Assembly (NCBI GenBank): GCA_963931865.1
Contig: OZ007507.1
Location: 5,763,148 to 5,827,147, forward strand
Origin: Axinella damicornis
Taxonomy: Eukaryota > Porifera > Demospongiae > Axinellida > Axinellidae
Reading direction: 5' to 3'
DNA length: 64,000 bases
Position 1 is the first letter of the stretch. Each line of letters opens with the position of its first letter. Positions 41,680 to 54,650 of this stretch are shown here, piece by piece. The position numbers were made by a program, and so were the translations under genes. Below the pieces are notes generated by a model that saw nothing but the letters and a program-made list of their open reading frames with translations, was not told the DNA's origin and searched no databases.

Positions 41680-41799
41680 CTAGCTGAGGGACATGCAGCA
41701 AACGAGCCAATCTTCTTTTCACTAACTGCTTCAGACTCTGATCTGTCTCCTCACCACTGTCACACACACCATCTTTCAGGATCACAAAAGCACAGATCC
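41675..41799 (-). other. Candidate exon, acyl-CoA synthetase-like C-terminal piece
   Basis: Bounded by CTTCAG and a GTATGT donor. Reads GICAFVILKDGVCDSGEETD, then QSLKQLVKRRLARLLHVPQL, similar in spacing to the C-terminal lid of acetyl-CoA synthetases (AFV.LKD....LK..V...A....P). The following catalytic K-T-R-S-G-K segment is not found next to it. Low certainty. Confidence 0.3.
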
Positions 41800-42739
41800 C
41801 TGAAGATGTCAGAAAGAAGACTATAGTATCAAAATAGAAAACACACCTTTCATACCTCCTCCAAACACCTCATGGGGGTAACACACCACAATAATTTTGG
41901 GGGGTCTTGGCTGAAGTTCGTTTCCAGACCCCTCTTGGAAAAATATTTCCGAGGGGAGTCTGGGAACGAGAATATAGCCATCAGTCATGAGCACTGCCAC
42001 CTTAAGGTGACATGCAAGTTGCATTTGCCCTTACAGGTCTCACCATAGCCAGAGAACGCCATGACAGATGCCTAGAAGTATATAGCTGCATGGAACGTCA
42101 AGGAGTGAATTTAACTAGTAGTAGTCAGAACTACGTGTGTGATGACAGATGTACTGCATGACTATATACAAAATGGGTGGTGCTGACAATTTTGTATGCA
42201 GAACATTATAGCACACGTGGGGTGGGCCCATGTGACAATGCACACTGCACAACATATGGACAGTAGATGAAGCTAGTTGAGGCCTTGCTTTTGAGTTCTT
42301 GTTGCAAGTTCTACTAAATTCCACCACAGGCTGCTGTCCACATTCACTCACATCATAGCATTAACTGTGAATACATCAAGTAACATAAAATTATTAGGCT
42401 CATCAAATTAATGTGAGGAATTGCCAAATTTTGTAAAATGCATTGAAAACCACACACCCGTTCAAAAATTTATGCCTCAAAATTGATCATTTCAAAACCA
42501 ACAACAACATTGACTCCAGTGCTAACTGGGATTTGTTACTTGATGCATTCTCTCCTCTGCACTCCTCGATCCTCGTAGTTTTTGTAGCTCCTTTTTCTGT
42601 ATTGCAACCTACAGTGATCCTAGCCTCATTCCCAGGCTCATACTTTTCTTAACGGAGAAAATTTATAGCCTCACAGAGATGAATTAAGGAATGATCCCTA
42701 CCTACATGTGCAGCTTAAAAGTTAGCTAGTAAATCTCAC

Positions 42740-42911
42740 ACTGCTTTTCTTTGTGCTGATAATCACAAGATATTCTGTGCCCTCCAAGCTAAACTCGGGT
42801 GGTACTTCAAAGCGAGTTGAAGTGATTGAATCAACCTGACCATCATCATCCAACCCACCCTGCACTTCGTATCCCTCTCTATTGCTCCGCTTTACAACAA
42901 CAGTCTTTCCT
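42740..42911 (-). other. Candidate exon, unrecognised
   Basis: Bounded by a TTCCAG acceptor and a GTGAGA donor; 172 nt, phase 2 in and 0 out. Reads RGKTVVVKRSNREGYEVQGG, then LDDDGQVDSITSTRFEVPPE and FSLEGTEYLVIISTKKSS. The beta-rich pattern and clean splice signals suggest a real exon of a minus-strand gene. A possible upstream exon (NLVLTSVASIKAFR) is near 43120-43165. Confidence 0.4.
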
Positions 42912-43239
42912 CTGGAACACTATTGCCACAATTTCTTCAGTATTGTAGGGTGCATGAAAGAAGGAAATCAGTATAAAGATCATCAGACAAGGTTGGACGA
43001 CAGCATCGAACAGCCATGACTTCAATTGCTGTTCAGATGTGAAGGTGTCAACCACACGAGGGATGAGGGCTATTAAGTACGTAGATGACAGAGAAAGCAA
43101 GATAAGGTGTCCGCACCTCTGAATGCCTTGATCGATGCCACTGAAGTCAGTACTAGATTTCCTGCAATAATTATGTTGATTACAATAGCCTAACTGCAGG
43201 AACTGTTGAAAGAATTCCAATCTTATGCACATTTGTGTG

Positions 43240-44057
43240 GTGACAACGATGCTACCAAACAGATGATTATGACAATCTCACGAGTTTTGCTATGCACGTT
43301 CCTTTTCAATACAAACAGGAGTAGTGTGATTTAACATGCCGTCCAGCCTGGTATGCACATGCTTCCTGTCATAGAGCTCCTTCTGTTTCTTGTGGGCAGC
43401 AGTAATGTCGATTCTCCATTTCAAGGACCTCCCTGGGTTGCACTGCACCAAACTTGCATGACACCTGTCAACCTATACAGCATCGCATACAGCAGTGAAG
43501 AACAATTAAGAGGATCACTAAAGCTCTCCAGGGTTGACCACTGAAGATACAAGATACCAAGATTGTGCATCCATGTAGCTATGTCAGTTCACTTAATAGT
43601 TACATTGCTATAATCTGAGCAAGAGTTAACGCGTGCACTCACGATACTACAGCAACCATCTTGTATAGCTACCGTACAAAACTGCTATATACATGGGCTC
43701 TAGTATAGAATACGTCACGCCCGACTGAGGAACACTAGCTACATGATTGTACAGTGTAGCTAGCTACTTATGTAAGGCCCATTCCTTCAGGGATGCCGTA
43801 TTCTATTATTGAAGGCTGCTACCTGGCCCTACCTATTTATCCCTTGATTCTGACTCCAAGCGTGCATCGTGCACGATTTCCAGAGCCCCTTTGATCCGGG
43901 AAACAGGACTAGTTCCGCTTTAGGAGGGGCCTAAGCTCGCAGGCTAGCCTCTTTTTCCAAGTAGGGGGCGCTTCCAGCCGCGCCCCCTATTTAGGCTACC
44001 TATTAAGCTCATGCACACGAATGTGCGCACCAACTTTCGAATGCCGATTCAACAATC
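43240..44057. other. Non-coding stretch before the SRCR gene
   Basis: Contains a GC-rich hairpin at about 43941-43999 (TAGGGGGCGC / GCGCCCCCTA). Probably holds the promoter of the SRCR gene, but no motif is clear. Confidence 0.4.
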
Positions 44058-47000
44058 ATGCTGGTTTACTCCGTCGTTATCGTGCTTGCAAGCAGCAACA
44101 TCATTGGAGGGCTGGCGCTAGGTAAGATAAGAAAACTGCATGACAATAATTATATAAACAGACGTTCAAAGATCTAGCTAGCTAGTCACTCATTGTGCAA
44201 TAATATGTAATCACGCCTGAATGCATGACCGTCTATCCACATTAGGTCATTCTAGTGCCTTTCTATCAACTGTTAGTAGCTACATACTCTCAACTGCATG
44301 CAGCATTGTAGATGTGCTGAGGGTTGTGGAATATTGAGTGCAGTTCTCATGACATGAAGAGAGCCATTCTAGAGATAGATAGATAGATAATTTGAATGCT
44401 CCTTCAGCCTGCAATCAGCCGCTCTTCCAGGAGGTCCTCAGGTTCTGGTGCAGAGTAATTAGCCTCGTTCCCAGGCCTACCCCGTTTTTTCAGTTCTTCG
44501 GTTTGTGTTGACGACATTATGTGGAAGAGCAGCCGTGCAACGCAAACCCAAGAACATACGTAAAGAACGGGGTAGGCCTGGGAATGAAGCTATAGAGCAA
44601 TGAGGTCCCACATGCACTAACTGAATAAGCACAGCATCATGAGTCACCAGCCACGATATTTAGTATTGCATCATATATACATTGCATGTGCAGCATGATG
44701 AAAACTGCATGTTATTTTCAGCACTTCGAACTTTACTGGATACTGTATTGGGACAGACTTGTCCTCTGCAGCTGCGTGCATGTATTGTGGCTGCATGGTG
44801 GCTATTTTGGGACAGTACAAAACATGGACTGTACTTATGAGTGGGATTGGTGGGACTCTGGACTCAATAAATTTCAATCGCCAGGGGTCTTGCACAATTT
44901 CCATGACATTGTCAGCTTGAACTACTCATCATCTGTATGTTGCAGAGTTATACAAAGGACACGTAGCAACTATTAATAACAGAGTCCCTGTACTTATCTC
45001 AAGACCAGAAGAGTGCACAGTTCGTCAGTAGCTGTGGACTCTGTTAAGTTATTGCCTCAGGTTGATTCAACCTAAAATGGGTTGCCTCAGTTGCAGTTTG
45101 GCATCATCCCCTGGCCTTGATTAGTCTCGTGCCCTGCTGTCCACGCGCACCCTGCAGAGAACGTCTGGCGGTTTGAGTGAGATTTCGTGTCGCTAGCACC
45201 TTTCTCATCTGGAATGTACATGTAGGATGGCCAATGAAATTGTAGAGTGCGTGAGTGGTTACGTCACCGATCGTTCAAGGAGTCAAAGACAGTTCAGTTT
45301 GAACAGATCATAAGGAATACTTACTTCAGTGTTGGTTCATGACACCCCTTCATACGTGTAGCTTCTAAGAACCTTTCAACCATCTCCAACTTCGAATTCA
45401 AAAAACAATGGTTTACGGTGATGCAGGATTAATGAAGAAGTCCACCACTCTTTTGCCGACGTTTTGTGGGTTAGTGAACATCGCTGACTGCTTAAGGGCT
45501 ACACAACAAATAGTACGGAAAAGGAGCGTCTATCTTCACATTTCTCTGATAATTGCATTCTTAGTGCAACCAGCGTTTCATTAACACCTTCGCTGGACAC
45601 GCCTCTGTGACAACTGAGAAATGTAACTCAAGCCACCAGACGTTCTTCACCGGTGGTCTGGGTACGAGACTAGGCCTTGACTATCACATTCTCGCAGAAA
45701 AGTCCCTTGTTTATGCAGCTATAGCTGAATCTGATATATGAATATTGTTAACTTACAACTGATAACATCATCAAGTGAATACAACATGCACATGACATGA
45801 ATGTTGCTTGCAATAAACATTATACTTGGTTTGCACATAGCCTCATTCCCAGACTCTCCCACGCGCGTAAGCGACGAAAGCTGGGCGGGGCCTGGGAACA
45901 AGGCTAGTTTGCACACACGGCTGCAGTATACCAGATTCAGCAAGGGATTATTGGTGCACAACTCACAGAATCAAGTAACACACGTTAAAACAACCCAGGA
46001 AGGTTATAGATATAGCTAGTTCAACGTTGGTGTGTAGAGTTTGAGTCTGTACCGTACAGAGGATATATAGAGTCTAACTAGCTACTTCAGTACATCAAAA
46101 CACTGCTGCTGATTAATGATTTCTGATCCAACATTTCAGTCCAGTCCCCGAGCCCAGCCGATTATTATATCAATTGACAAATGCCTGAGGTTGCTAATGG
46201 GTATTAATCCCGGTATAAGGTCTTCATATTTACAAGCGCTTGGAATTGCCCTATAGCTCAACATGCAGATAGTCATCTGAGCTTGCTAATGGATGTTTTT
46301 CATCTTCAAGATGCTCATATTTCAGCATGCCTCGAGCTTGGGTATTTTTCCAATCTTCAGCTTCAACATGTCAATTCATGCAGGAAGTTGTCACAAACAA
46401 GGTAGTTTCCCACCGCTCAGGCTAGTGGGGGTCAGGCATGCATTGCAATGTCTACTGGATAATTACAAGCCATGCACCCACACTTCCTGCATTGAAGGGC
46501 ATTGCTGAAGCTATACATGTGCTTACATATTACATTATCAATCACTCTGTTCATAGCCTGTTCACAACATTTATACCCCTAGGGTGTACTGATGGCACCA
46601 TCCAGCTGGCTGGTGGGCCGACCTCTCACCAGGGACGTGTGGAAGTTTGTCTGAGCCAGGAATGGGGTTCAGTATGCGACAGCAACTGGACAACTGCTGA
46701 TGCCAATGTAGCTTGTCGGCAGCTAGGCTTCTCAAGATACAGTGAGTGGTATAATGTGATAGAGAACAGTATGACAGCAACACATCTTTTTGTCACTGGT
46801 GGAACGACACTAGCAAACAATATTTACATCAGCAACATCAGTATATTATATCTTCATGCTGTTGTAGCCTAGCCTCGTTCCCAGGCCATCGCCCAGCTTT
46901 TCGTCGCTTGCAGTGGCGTGGGACTGGGAACGAGGCTAGTTGCAGCCCATGGCAGCAAGGCTTCTCAAATACGATACAGGGAGTGATACTTTGAGGTGTG

Positions 47001-50000
47001 GTACTATGGTAACACCTATTTCCCTCAACAGTAATAATTGTGGTGGCTCTATGTAACTTGAGGTTTATAGTAGGGGAGGTACCCATACACGCGTGTGCCG
47101 TGGTTGACAGGCTTCAATTAGGGAGAATTTCTGGAATTTTGTTGACAGATTTTGGTGGTGGCATTCAGTTTTAAGTTAAGATAACAGCACTAAACTTTAA
47201 TAAAGGTGTCACCACATATATAAATGGCTGCAGTGGCTACACATATATATCTCCAAGGAGCCACGCTGGCAGGCCCAGCCACTCTATTATACAGCTTCCT
47301 ATAGCTATGGTGGCTTACCTGGTGATATTGGTCTGTGTGGCCCTGAAAAACATGATTATCATGAATTTGACTTCCACAATCAGATGCCGAAGCTCAGGGT
47401 GGCTCCTTCTATGGCTCAGGCAGTGGTCGTATCCTGGTGCAGAACGTCAGATGCAATGGATCAGAGGCTGCCTTACTCAACTGCTCCTATAACAGGGTCA
47501 TATCGTGTAGCCGTGACAATGAAGTGGCTGTCTTCTGCCAAACGAGCTGTGGGTTCTATTTACTATCACTGCATGTGCATGTAATATGCAGCAGAAGTAC
47601 CGGATAAGTTCTGTTTGTGTTCCCTTTCAGTGCTCTGCATTGAGAATGATATTAGGGTGGTGGGCGGTCGAGTCGTCAATGAGGGAAGGGTGGAGGTGTG
47701 TATAAATGAGGAGTGGGGGACTGTCTGTGAGGATCACTGGTCTACTGAGGATGCTGGTGTGGCCTGCAGACAGCTGGGATACTCCAGGCATAGTATGTGA
47801 CACTTCTAGTGCTTGTGTTAGAATACCTGCAGTAAATTCAAATCTGCTACCACAAGACATGTAGGCCTGAGTAGATTCTGCTTCCCCCAAAATTACCTAA
47901 TATGCTTTCGAGCACTGCTCATTAAAGTTAGAAAATTATTATGCCACACATTCTAATTATGCTCAAAATTTGTCATCAGTTCAGTCCAACATTGTAATGA
48001 TTTCATATCTTAATTAAGTTACAGGGTTTTCAAGCTTCTTCGGTGCTCTCAGGCAGTCAAGCATTGAATCGATGGTAGATTCTTCAATCTCTGTTCTTGT
48101 TGGCATTTCATGTTGCATGCTATTACTAGTACTGTAGCTCTCATCCCCGCCTGACTCATTGTCCGAGCCCGACGCATAGCTGTGACAGCTGTCCACATTG
48201 AATCGTGAAGTTATCATGTTTTGTGTGGCTCTGCCCTTAATTTCAGTTGAACCCCACCCTTATCCGGCCAACTTTTATCCTCGATGCTTCCTGCATCCAA
48301 AAATGCTTGAAGGCCTACAGGCATGTATTTATAGTTACAGCAGGATTTGAAATATGAGGGCTGAAAATAGGCTGGCGTGTTTTATAGTTGCATCCAGTTC
48401 TATACTGAGGTGTTTCTGCCTTGATTGTTGTAGTACGTAGCTGCAGCTGTCCATGAACTCTTGCCCGAAAAACGGTATTCATGCATGATTGCACATAAAG
48501 TACCTTGAGCAGATGATGTAACTCTTAAACTTCAGGGTTGAAGTTCATTTGCATATTTGTGCCAGAAGTTTGGTGGAATTCCAGTATTATTACTAATTGG
48601 GGAAACCCCAAGAATGTAAATCATTATACATGCGGTGTGTGGTGTTGTAATCTTTGATTGAAGGACCATGGGCCAAGTCCTGTGATTAGCTATCGTGCTA
48701 AATTACTAAGGATTTAATTCAATCATAAGTAATCTGTAGATATGAGCTCACAAAATTGATATTTAAATAAGCACTTCATGTGCTGTTTTTGATCCAAGCA
48801 TGTAGCCGCTCCCAACGTGGTATTATAACCACCTTTACTAATTTGTTATTAATTTGACTGAGACTTGACCATGCACTCTTTCAATTCCCTTGCAGATGCA
48901 CTGGCTTTTGGAAGTGCCCATTATGGTCGTGGAAATGGTTCCATTGTAATGGACAATGTTGCCTGTACAGGGCAATACTGGCTGGAGTCCAAATTGACTG
49001 ACTGTCCTTTCGATACCCATACTGCTGACTGCACCCACAGCCAGGATGCCGGGGTTTACTGTCAAACTGAATGTGAGAATATACTATAGACTCTACAAAC
49101 ATTTTTGCATCAACTAAGTTTGCTTTGAAAAAAATAGTGGTATACCGAGGTTAATCCACTGCCTTTGTGTGTCATTGCATAATTATGCTTATGGGTAAGC
49201 CCCTAGTTTACTAGTGTGTGCGAGCACTGCATGTACAGTGCACAATGTACGTTGAGGAAGGGAGCACAGAAGCAGAAAACAGAGCAGGGAAAGTGCGAAG
49301 TTGCCATAAGAGCACAATTGAATATGATCACGGTGAAAACATTCAGTTCCAAGCTTTGGTTATTCGGTTGCTTCTTCTGGTTCCAGTCGCCACTGTGGAG
49401 GTGCTCAAAACTCGAGCTCCACCCACTACAATTTTGCATGGACCACTGTTAATCATGTGGCTTGGCCATGATAACAGAGTTTCATAACTTTCAAGGTTAC
49501 ATTCTCACCATTCAAAATTTGACCAATGTTTCATGTTAATTATTATTGACCTGATGAAGCAGTACACTCACACATCCAAGAGTCAGGTTACTTCAAAAAC
49601 CTGTACAGCCCTAATTAAGAGTAAACGTGAATTTTAAAATGTAGGTATATCCATAGGTATATCATAACACCACTATACTATTGGACCAGCGTGACTGAGC
49701 TTCTCCTATAGGAGAGGCTCCTCACACTGGTCCAATTAAAATGTTGCAATAAAACTAGCCAACTGTCGAATGGTGAACACCTCAACCTTGAAAATTAGAG
49801 TCTATTTTGCAGTGAAGCCCCAATAATCATGGTACTTTCACTATAGACTATAATTATGTGAAAACCTTGGACTCAGCCAGGTACACAGAACTTATTCTGT
49901 ATGTTACATTATTGGTGGGAAGTGTTCTATTTATGATTCCCGCCTGCTTTCATAACCATGGCTGATTCTCATGCGTACAGTAAGTATTGGTACTGTCATT

Positions 50001-50626
50001 CCCAGGCCATTACGAATGTCTAATTTGTGATTGCTTACAGTATGTCGGAAACCGGGGGAGGGCGAGCCATTCTCACCCTCTGTTTTTGTATATTATAAGT
50101 GATCAAAACCTGGAGGGTGGGAATGGTCTTGAACACATAGAGTACATGAGACAAGAAATATCTTGCAAATGAATTGTTATGCATGAATACAATGTGGTGT
50201 ATGGCTGCAACTTGTGAGTTAATTTCTTAATTTCACTTACAGTGCAATGTCAGTCAGGCAGTGTCAGACTGTCATACAGTAGGATACCACTGGAGGGAAC
50301 ACTGGAGATCTGTTCTAATGAGACTTGGCACTCCGTCTGTGACAGGTGCTGGGATAACAATGATGCTGCTGTTGTGTGTCACCAACTGGGATACTCACAA
50401 CTAGGTACAGACTTTGTCAACTGTCACTTAAAGTCCAAGTCTTCATGTGAGATTGTGTTACGAATTATTTCACTGCTCACCGGGGATGCGGTTTAGTTAG
50501 AAGGTTCCTGCTTCCACTGTCTTTGGTAGCAATTAATTTTACTTGTGAGATCCGCGCAAAATGATCGAGCTGCCAACAGGCATGCAAGACATGTACGGCA
50601 TGAACTTGCCATCAGTTGTACATTTA

Positions 50627-50658
<32 letters not shown>

Positions 50659-53600
50659 ATCAATGTACAGATTCAATTTTATGATAATCATGCCAGCATA
50701 TAACTTGCCCACAGGAGCCAGGGCCTTGTTTCAGCAGAATCATCCTAGTGACAGGGACATCATCAGTGATTTTAATTGTGATGGGTCAGAATCACGACTT
50801 TTTGAATGCAACTTCTCAAGGATCTGTGTACCGAATGGATGTCTTAGAGGTGCTGATGCTGGTGTGCGCTGTCAGCCATGTACGTAAGAGTGCAGCAGTA
50901 GATTTAGTATGTGTACACAGTCAAACAAAATTGTTTTAACGCAGGTATACATTTGTTTTCAGTATGATGTTGAAACAACAATTTTGCTTATCCTCTAGAT
51001 TGTCATATTTACAATGCAAACTGTGATAGTTCATTGAATTGTTATTGAATATCTAAGTTTGCACCATAGGAATTGCAATGACAGTTGTGTATGCAAACAT
51101 ACTGCATGACGATGGTATATTATGATTTGGTGGATTGTTATTGCCTGGGCTAAAATCCAGCATACATGCATTTTGTAGCAGTCTGAGTTATTCTATCCAG
51201 CAGGAATGACCCCAGGAGGGTGGATCACCCTTTTGCAGGTGCTCGCTATCACTGTCACCTCATTGTGACAATCATCTTCTACTTGTTCCCAGGCCTACGC
51301 CGTTTTATTTGTTCTTCAGTTTGCGTTGACGGATGCGGAAGAGTGGCACGTCGAAAAACGGGGAAGGCCTGGTATTATCCATCACGTGATTGATGTCTGG
51401 TGGACATAGGGGGGTGTGGCCCAACCGCAAATAAGTTTAAAAACTGGCCGACAAAGTTATGTAGGTCGTCTGAGAGTCACGACTAGCTGCAGAACGTTCG
51501 AACCGAGCTGACTGGCTGATGAACTGCTTCAGGACCTACTGAAATGACTACGGGCCCCGCCCTCCCTACATCCACCTTGCGTCCACCTGACGTCACTCAC
51601 GTGATGAATGATACCATGCAGGCCCTCCCCGTTCTTCGCCGCTCCGATCTTCCCCATCCGTGTATTATTGTCAACGCAAACCGAAGAACAGAAAGAACGG
51701 GGTAGGTCTGGGAACGAGGCTATACTAGTATAGCACATGCATGACATGAATTAATTCACTACAAAAGCAGAAGAGTTGCTTTAACACAGGGTATGGTTAG
51801 CTATCTCAGTTGCAGCTTCACTAGCAATGTGCACGCAAGCATATCAAAACTGTATAGGTCTCAAATTTCAGCTAATTATATAAGTTGCACATTCCATGAA
51901 GAAGCTGCTGCGCTTGTGACGTCTAGTATTTACACATCTGCATGCATGCCTGTGAATGGAGATGGAATCTATAGTGGTTATGTAGTTGAAGTGCTTATCG
52001 TATTGGGTATGTGTACATTGTTTGGTAGTGAAGCTGCAACCTCTTTGCTTTTGCATGTAGTGACATACCATGAACTGCATGGTGAGACCACACCTATATA
52101 ATGGAATCAAGATTAGTAAAACAGGTTGCAAGTGGTAGAGAGAGAGAGGCTGGAGAATAGCCCAAAACTCTGCCATACTAAGTTTATCTATGTTGTCTGA
52201 CTCGTGCACACAAGTGGTCTTCATGATCTTGATTGCACGAAACACTGATCATGTATGTACTGACTACTGCTTCAAGCCTTTTCAACATGGAGTAGCTATG
52301 AAGAAGATACAATAGCTAGTTTACTGTTCCAAAATTATTGCATATTATTATCTCCTCTGTAGTGCAAACCTGCAATTTCCAAGTGTGGCTATCTGGAGTT
52401 GGTGTGTGCAATCAGTGGGTGGTAAGTATTGGGGACTATTAGAATAGGATTCAGCTGGCCGCCATCCACTATTATAGGTATAGGAAGTATGAGACCCCTT
52501 TTACTTGATGGCCATTATACTTTGTTGGGTTGTTGTATAGCTTGTTCCATACTTATTGGTTATGGCAATCATTATTCTGAGCAGTGCTTTGATGCAGGCC
52601 TTGTATGCATCGCCTGGGAAATATGAGGTTAGCTTAGCACAGCTTCAGCTGTGGGTGAGCATACAAAGAGTTGTGGATCTATAGAAGAGTAGATAGACTA
52701 GTAGTACAAAGATACTAGCTTGACAGTAACTGTTGCAGATCAGATTTTACTATCACTTCTCAGATAATGCTATCACTTACTTGTGCACAAGTTCTGCATA
52801 GTTTTGTATGTAGCTGTGCTTGCAGTCTTGCAACTCAGCATGACTATATTACTCTTACACAGCTCAACAGACCTCAGCAAAAGCAGGATAGTCTTTCAAG
52901 AGAAGTCATATCGTCCCTGAACGCACAATGCAGCTGTGGGCTCTCCACCACCCACATCTCAAACAGCAGGTGGGTGTGCGACAGCAGCCAACCCTCCAAG
53001 GCCATCTTTCAAGCTAAACTTGAGGGAACACAAGCAATGAATTGTTCACAGCTCGTGAGGCACTTGCAAACCTGGGCACTACAGGGGCAGATGATACTGG
53101 TGGAAGGGGTACAGCTACAAGTGGACTCAAGTTGCTCTGTTAACCTCTCTCAGCTTAGTGCTGTGGAGTGCAAGCCAATTGTAACAAGTGAGCCTGGGAA
53201 TTTGTTGGTTCCTCTTGTTGCTGGCATTGGCGGAGGGCTTCTGGGTATTGTCTTGCTCACAATATGCTGTTGTGTTGGTTATCGACTTGGACGAAAAAGG
53301 AAGAGCACATCTGCACCCACTCGGTACGTTTCTGCATCTGTAGGCCATTCTCTTAAAAAACGATTTTGTGTTACGCCATAGCATATAGCATATACCATTG
53401 CACAGTAGATATAATATACATGCACACACGCGCATGCATGCGTGCACACACACCCACGCATGCACAAACCCGCACACACACACATACGAACACACTTCTC
53501 CAGAGGAGACACACAGGCAGGAGGCCTACAGGCTTTTGAGTTCACAACGTTTACTACTAGGATCCTGCCCAATCGTCTACGAAGGAGTTTCAGGAGTGCA

Positions 53601-53666
53601 GGTCCACAAGAATCCCCACCAGACTATAAGGATGTGGTCATGCAGAAGATTGATTTGGCATTATAA
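44058..53666 (+). CDS. Single-pass membrane receptor with three SRCR domains, 605 aa model
   Basis: Exons: 44058-44121, 46583-46741, 47384-47548, 47631-47792, 48896-49072, 50243-50404, 50715-50879, 52363-52421, 52598-52654, 52839-53323, 53504-53666. All have AG/GT borders and matching phases, summing to 606 codons. Exon 1 encodes a signal peptide (MLVYSVVIVLASSNIIGGLA). Three SRCR domains follow (about 22-129, 130-242, 243-351), each split by a phase-1 intron after the VACRQLGYS-type motif. Residues 352-511 form a membrane-proximal region with CSCGLSTTHIS and VDSSCSVNLSQLSAVEC, SEA-like in length. The transmembrane helix is at about 512-537 (LLVPLVAGIGGGLLGIVLLT), followed by RLGRKRK. The tail carries PPDY at 590-593, a PPxY motif that binds WW domains. 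Proteins of this type act in recognition or adhesion. The signal exon is 2.4 kb upstream and its assignment is the least certain; the 52839 acceptor has alternatives. Confidence 0.8.
44460..44592. mobile_element. TAGCC-type MITE in SRCR intron 1
   Basis: TAGCCTCGTTCCCAGGCCTA to its complement, with arms extending through CCCCGTTTTTTCAGTTCTTC. Flanks CAGAGTAAT / TAGAGCAAT match 7/9. A related pair of arms lies at about 51288-51722. Confidence 0.65.
45838..45906. mobile_element. TAGCC-type MITE, 69 bp, perfect duplication
   Basis: TAGCCTCATTCCCAGAC to CTGGGAACAAGGCTA, flanked by GTTTGCACA at 45829-45837 and 45907-45915. In intron 1 of the SRCR gene. Confidence 0.9.
46870..46938. mobile_element. 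TAGCC-type MITE, 69 bp
   Basis: TAGCCTCGTTCCCAGGCCAT to GGGAACGAGGCTA, flanked by GTTGTAGCC / GTTGCAGCC (8/9). In intron 2 of the SRCR gene. Confidence 0.85.
50629..50658. repeat. Poly-C tract in an SRCR intron
   Basis: About 30 consecutive C within the intron before the exon at 50715; may serve as part of its pyrimidine tract. Confidence 0.9.
51288..51722. mobile_element. Larger TAGCC-family element with diverged arms
   Basis: CTTGTTCCCAGGCCTACGCC at the left; GGGGTAGGTCTGGGAACGAG, then GCTA, at the right. Interior arms around GTTTGCGTTGAC / GTCAACGCAAAC and AACGGGGAAGGCCTGG / CAGGCCCTCCCCGTT are paired. In an SRCR intron. Confidence 0.55.
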
Positions 53667-54380
53667 ATTACAGAGTTCAGGACAAGGTAGCTAGCTAGTA
53701 CTTGTGTAGGCTCATTCCGAGTCCATGACCCTCCCCTGCAGCCTGGGAAAAAGGCCAGAGTAGCTAGGCACTTGTAACAACCAGATTGGTTTGTACAGTT
53801 AATACATAATTATTATGCAAGTTAATTTGGTAACCCACGCATGGCATAGATACTTACATACGGGTACACTAAACTGCAGCATTACCATGCTACACTCATA
53901 GCTAGGGCTGCCTTTGGTTACACAAGCTGTGGGGTAGCTACGTTTTGCATTGTGTAATGATTAAATTATAATTTAATGGTGCATGATTCTTCATGTACAC
54001 ATTCTTCATCAGATACATGACCAAATAGTGTAGCAAAATTTGTATCACACCATAACAGCTGTTTTAATAACACACTGCATAACACGTTTAGATAGCTAGG
54101 GTGAACCTCAAAATCTGGAGGGGCTTCATGGTCAGCTCCCCAGGGCCCCCCTTTTCTACTACACCTGAACCTACTAAAGAAGTTCACAAATATATAGTTA
54201 TTAACTGGACTGAAAAAACGATGGAAAGCCAGTTGGAATAGTCCATTTTGGTGTGAATTACTACCAGCAACAGTTTAGTAGCTTCCCTGTGTACCGTCTA
54301 CAAGCAAGCCAGTCAGCTATAGTTAGTTGCTCATGGGGCTCAGATGTCAGCAGGTGGGCATGAGACTAGTACTATATATA
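53667..54380. other. Downstream of the SRCR gene
   Basis: Probable 3' UTR and spacer. No further exon recognised. Confidence 0.4.
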
Positions 54381-54650
54381 AAGTAATAAAAAACATTTAA
54401 AATGTAACAGGATGTAGGGATACCAGAACCGCAAAAAGTAAGGAAACAAGGTAGGGATGATCACACAAAACAGTGAAGTATACAACCCCCTACAGAGATC
54501 TTTTTCCATAATACGTGTATAATGAAAAAAGATATGTAGGGGGATTGTATACTTCACTGTTTTGTGTGATCATCCCTACCTTGTTTCCTTACTTTTTGCG
54601 GTTCTGGTATCCCTACATCCTGTTACATTTTAAATGTTTTTTATTACTTG
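54381..54650. mobile_element. 270-bp near-perfect palindrome (MITE)
   Basis: AAGTAATAAAAAACATTTAA at the left and its complement at the right. The arms run to the centre near 54515-54530 (ACAGAGATC...GATATGT) with few mismatches. The same peptide frame appears on both strands, a by-product of the palindrome. Confidence 0.85.
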
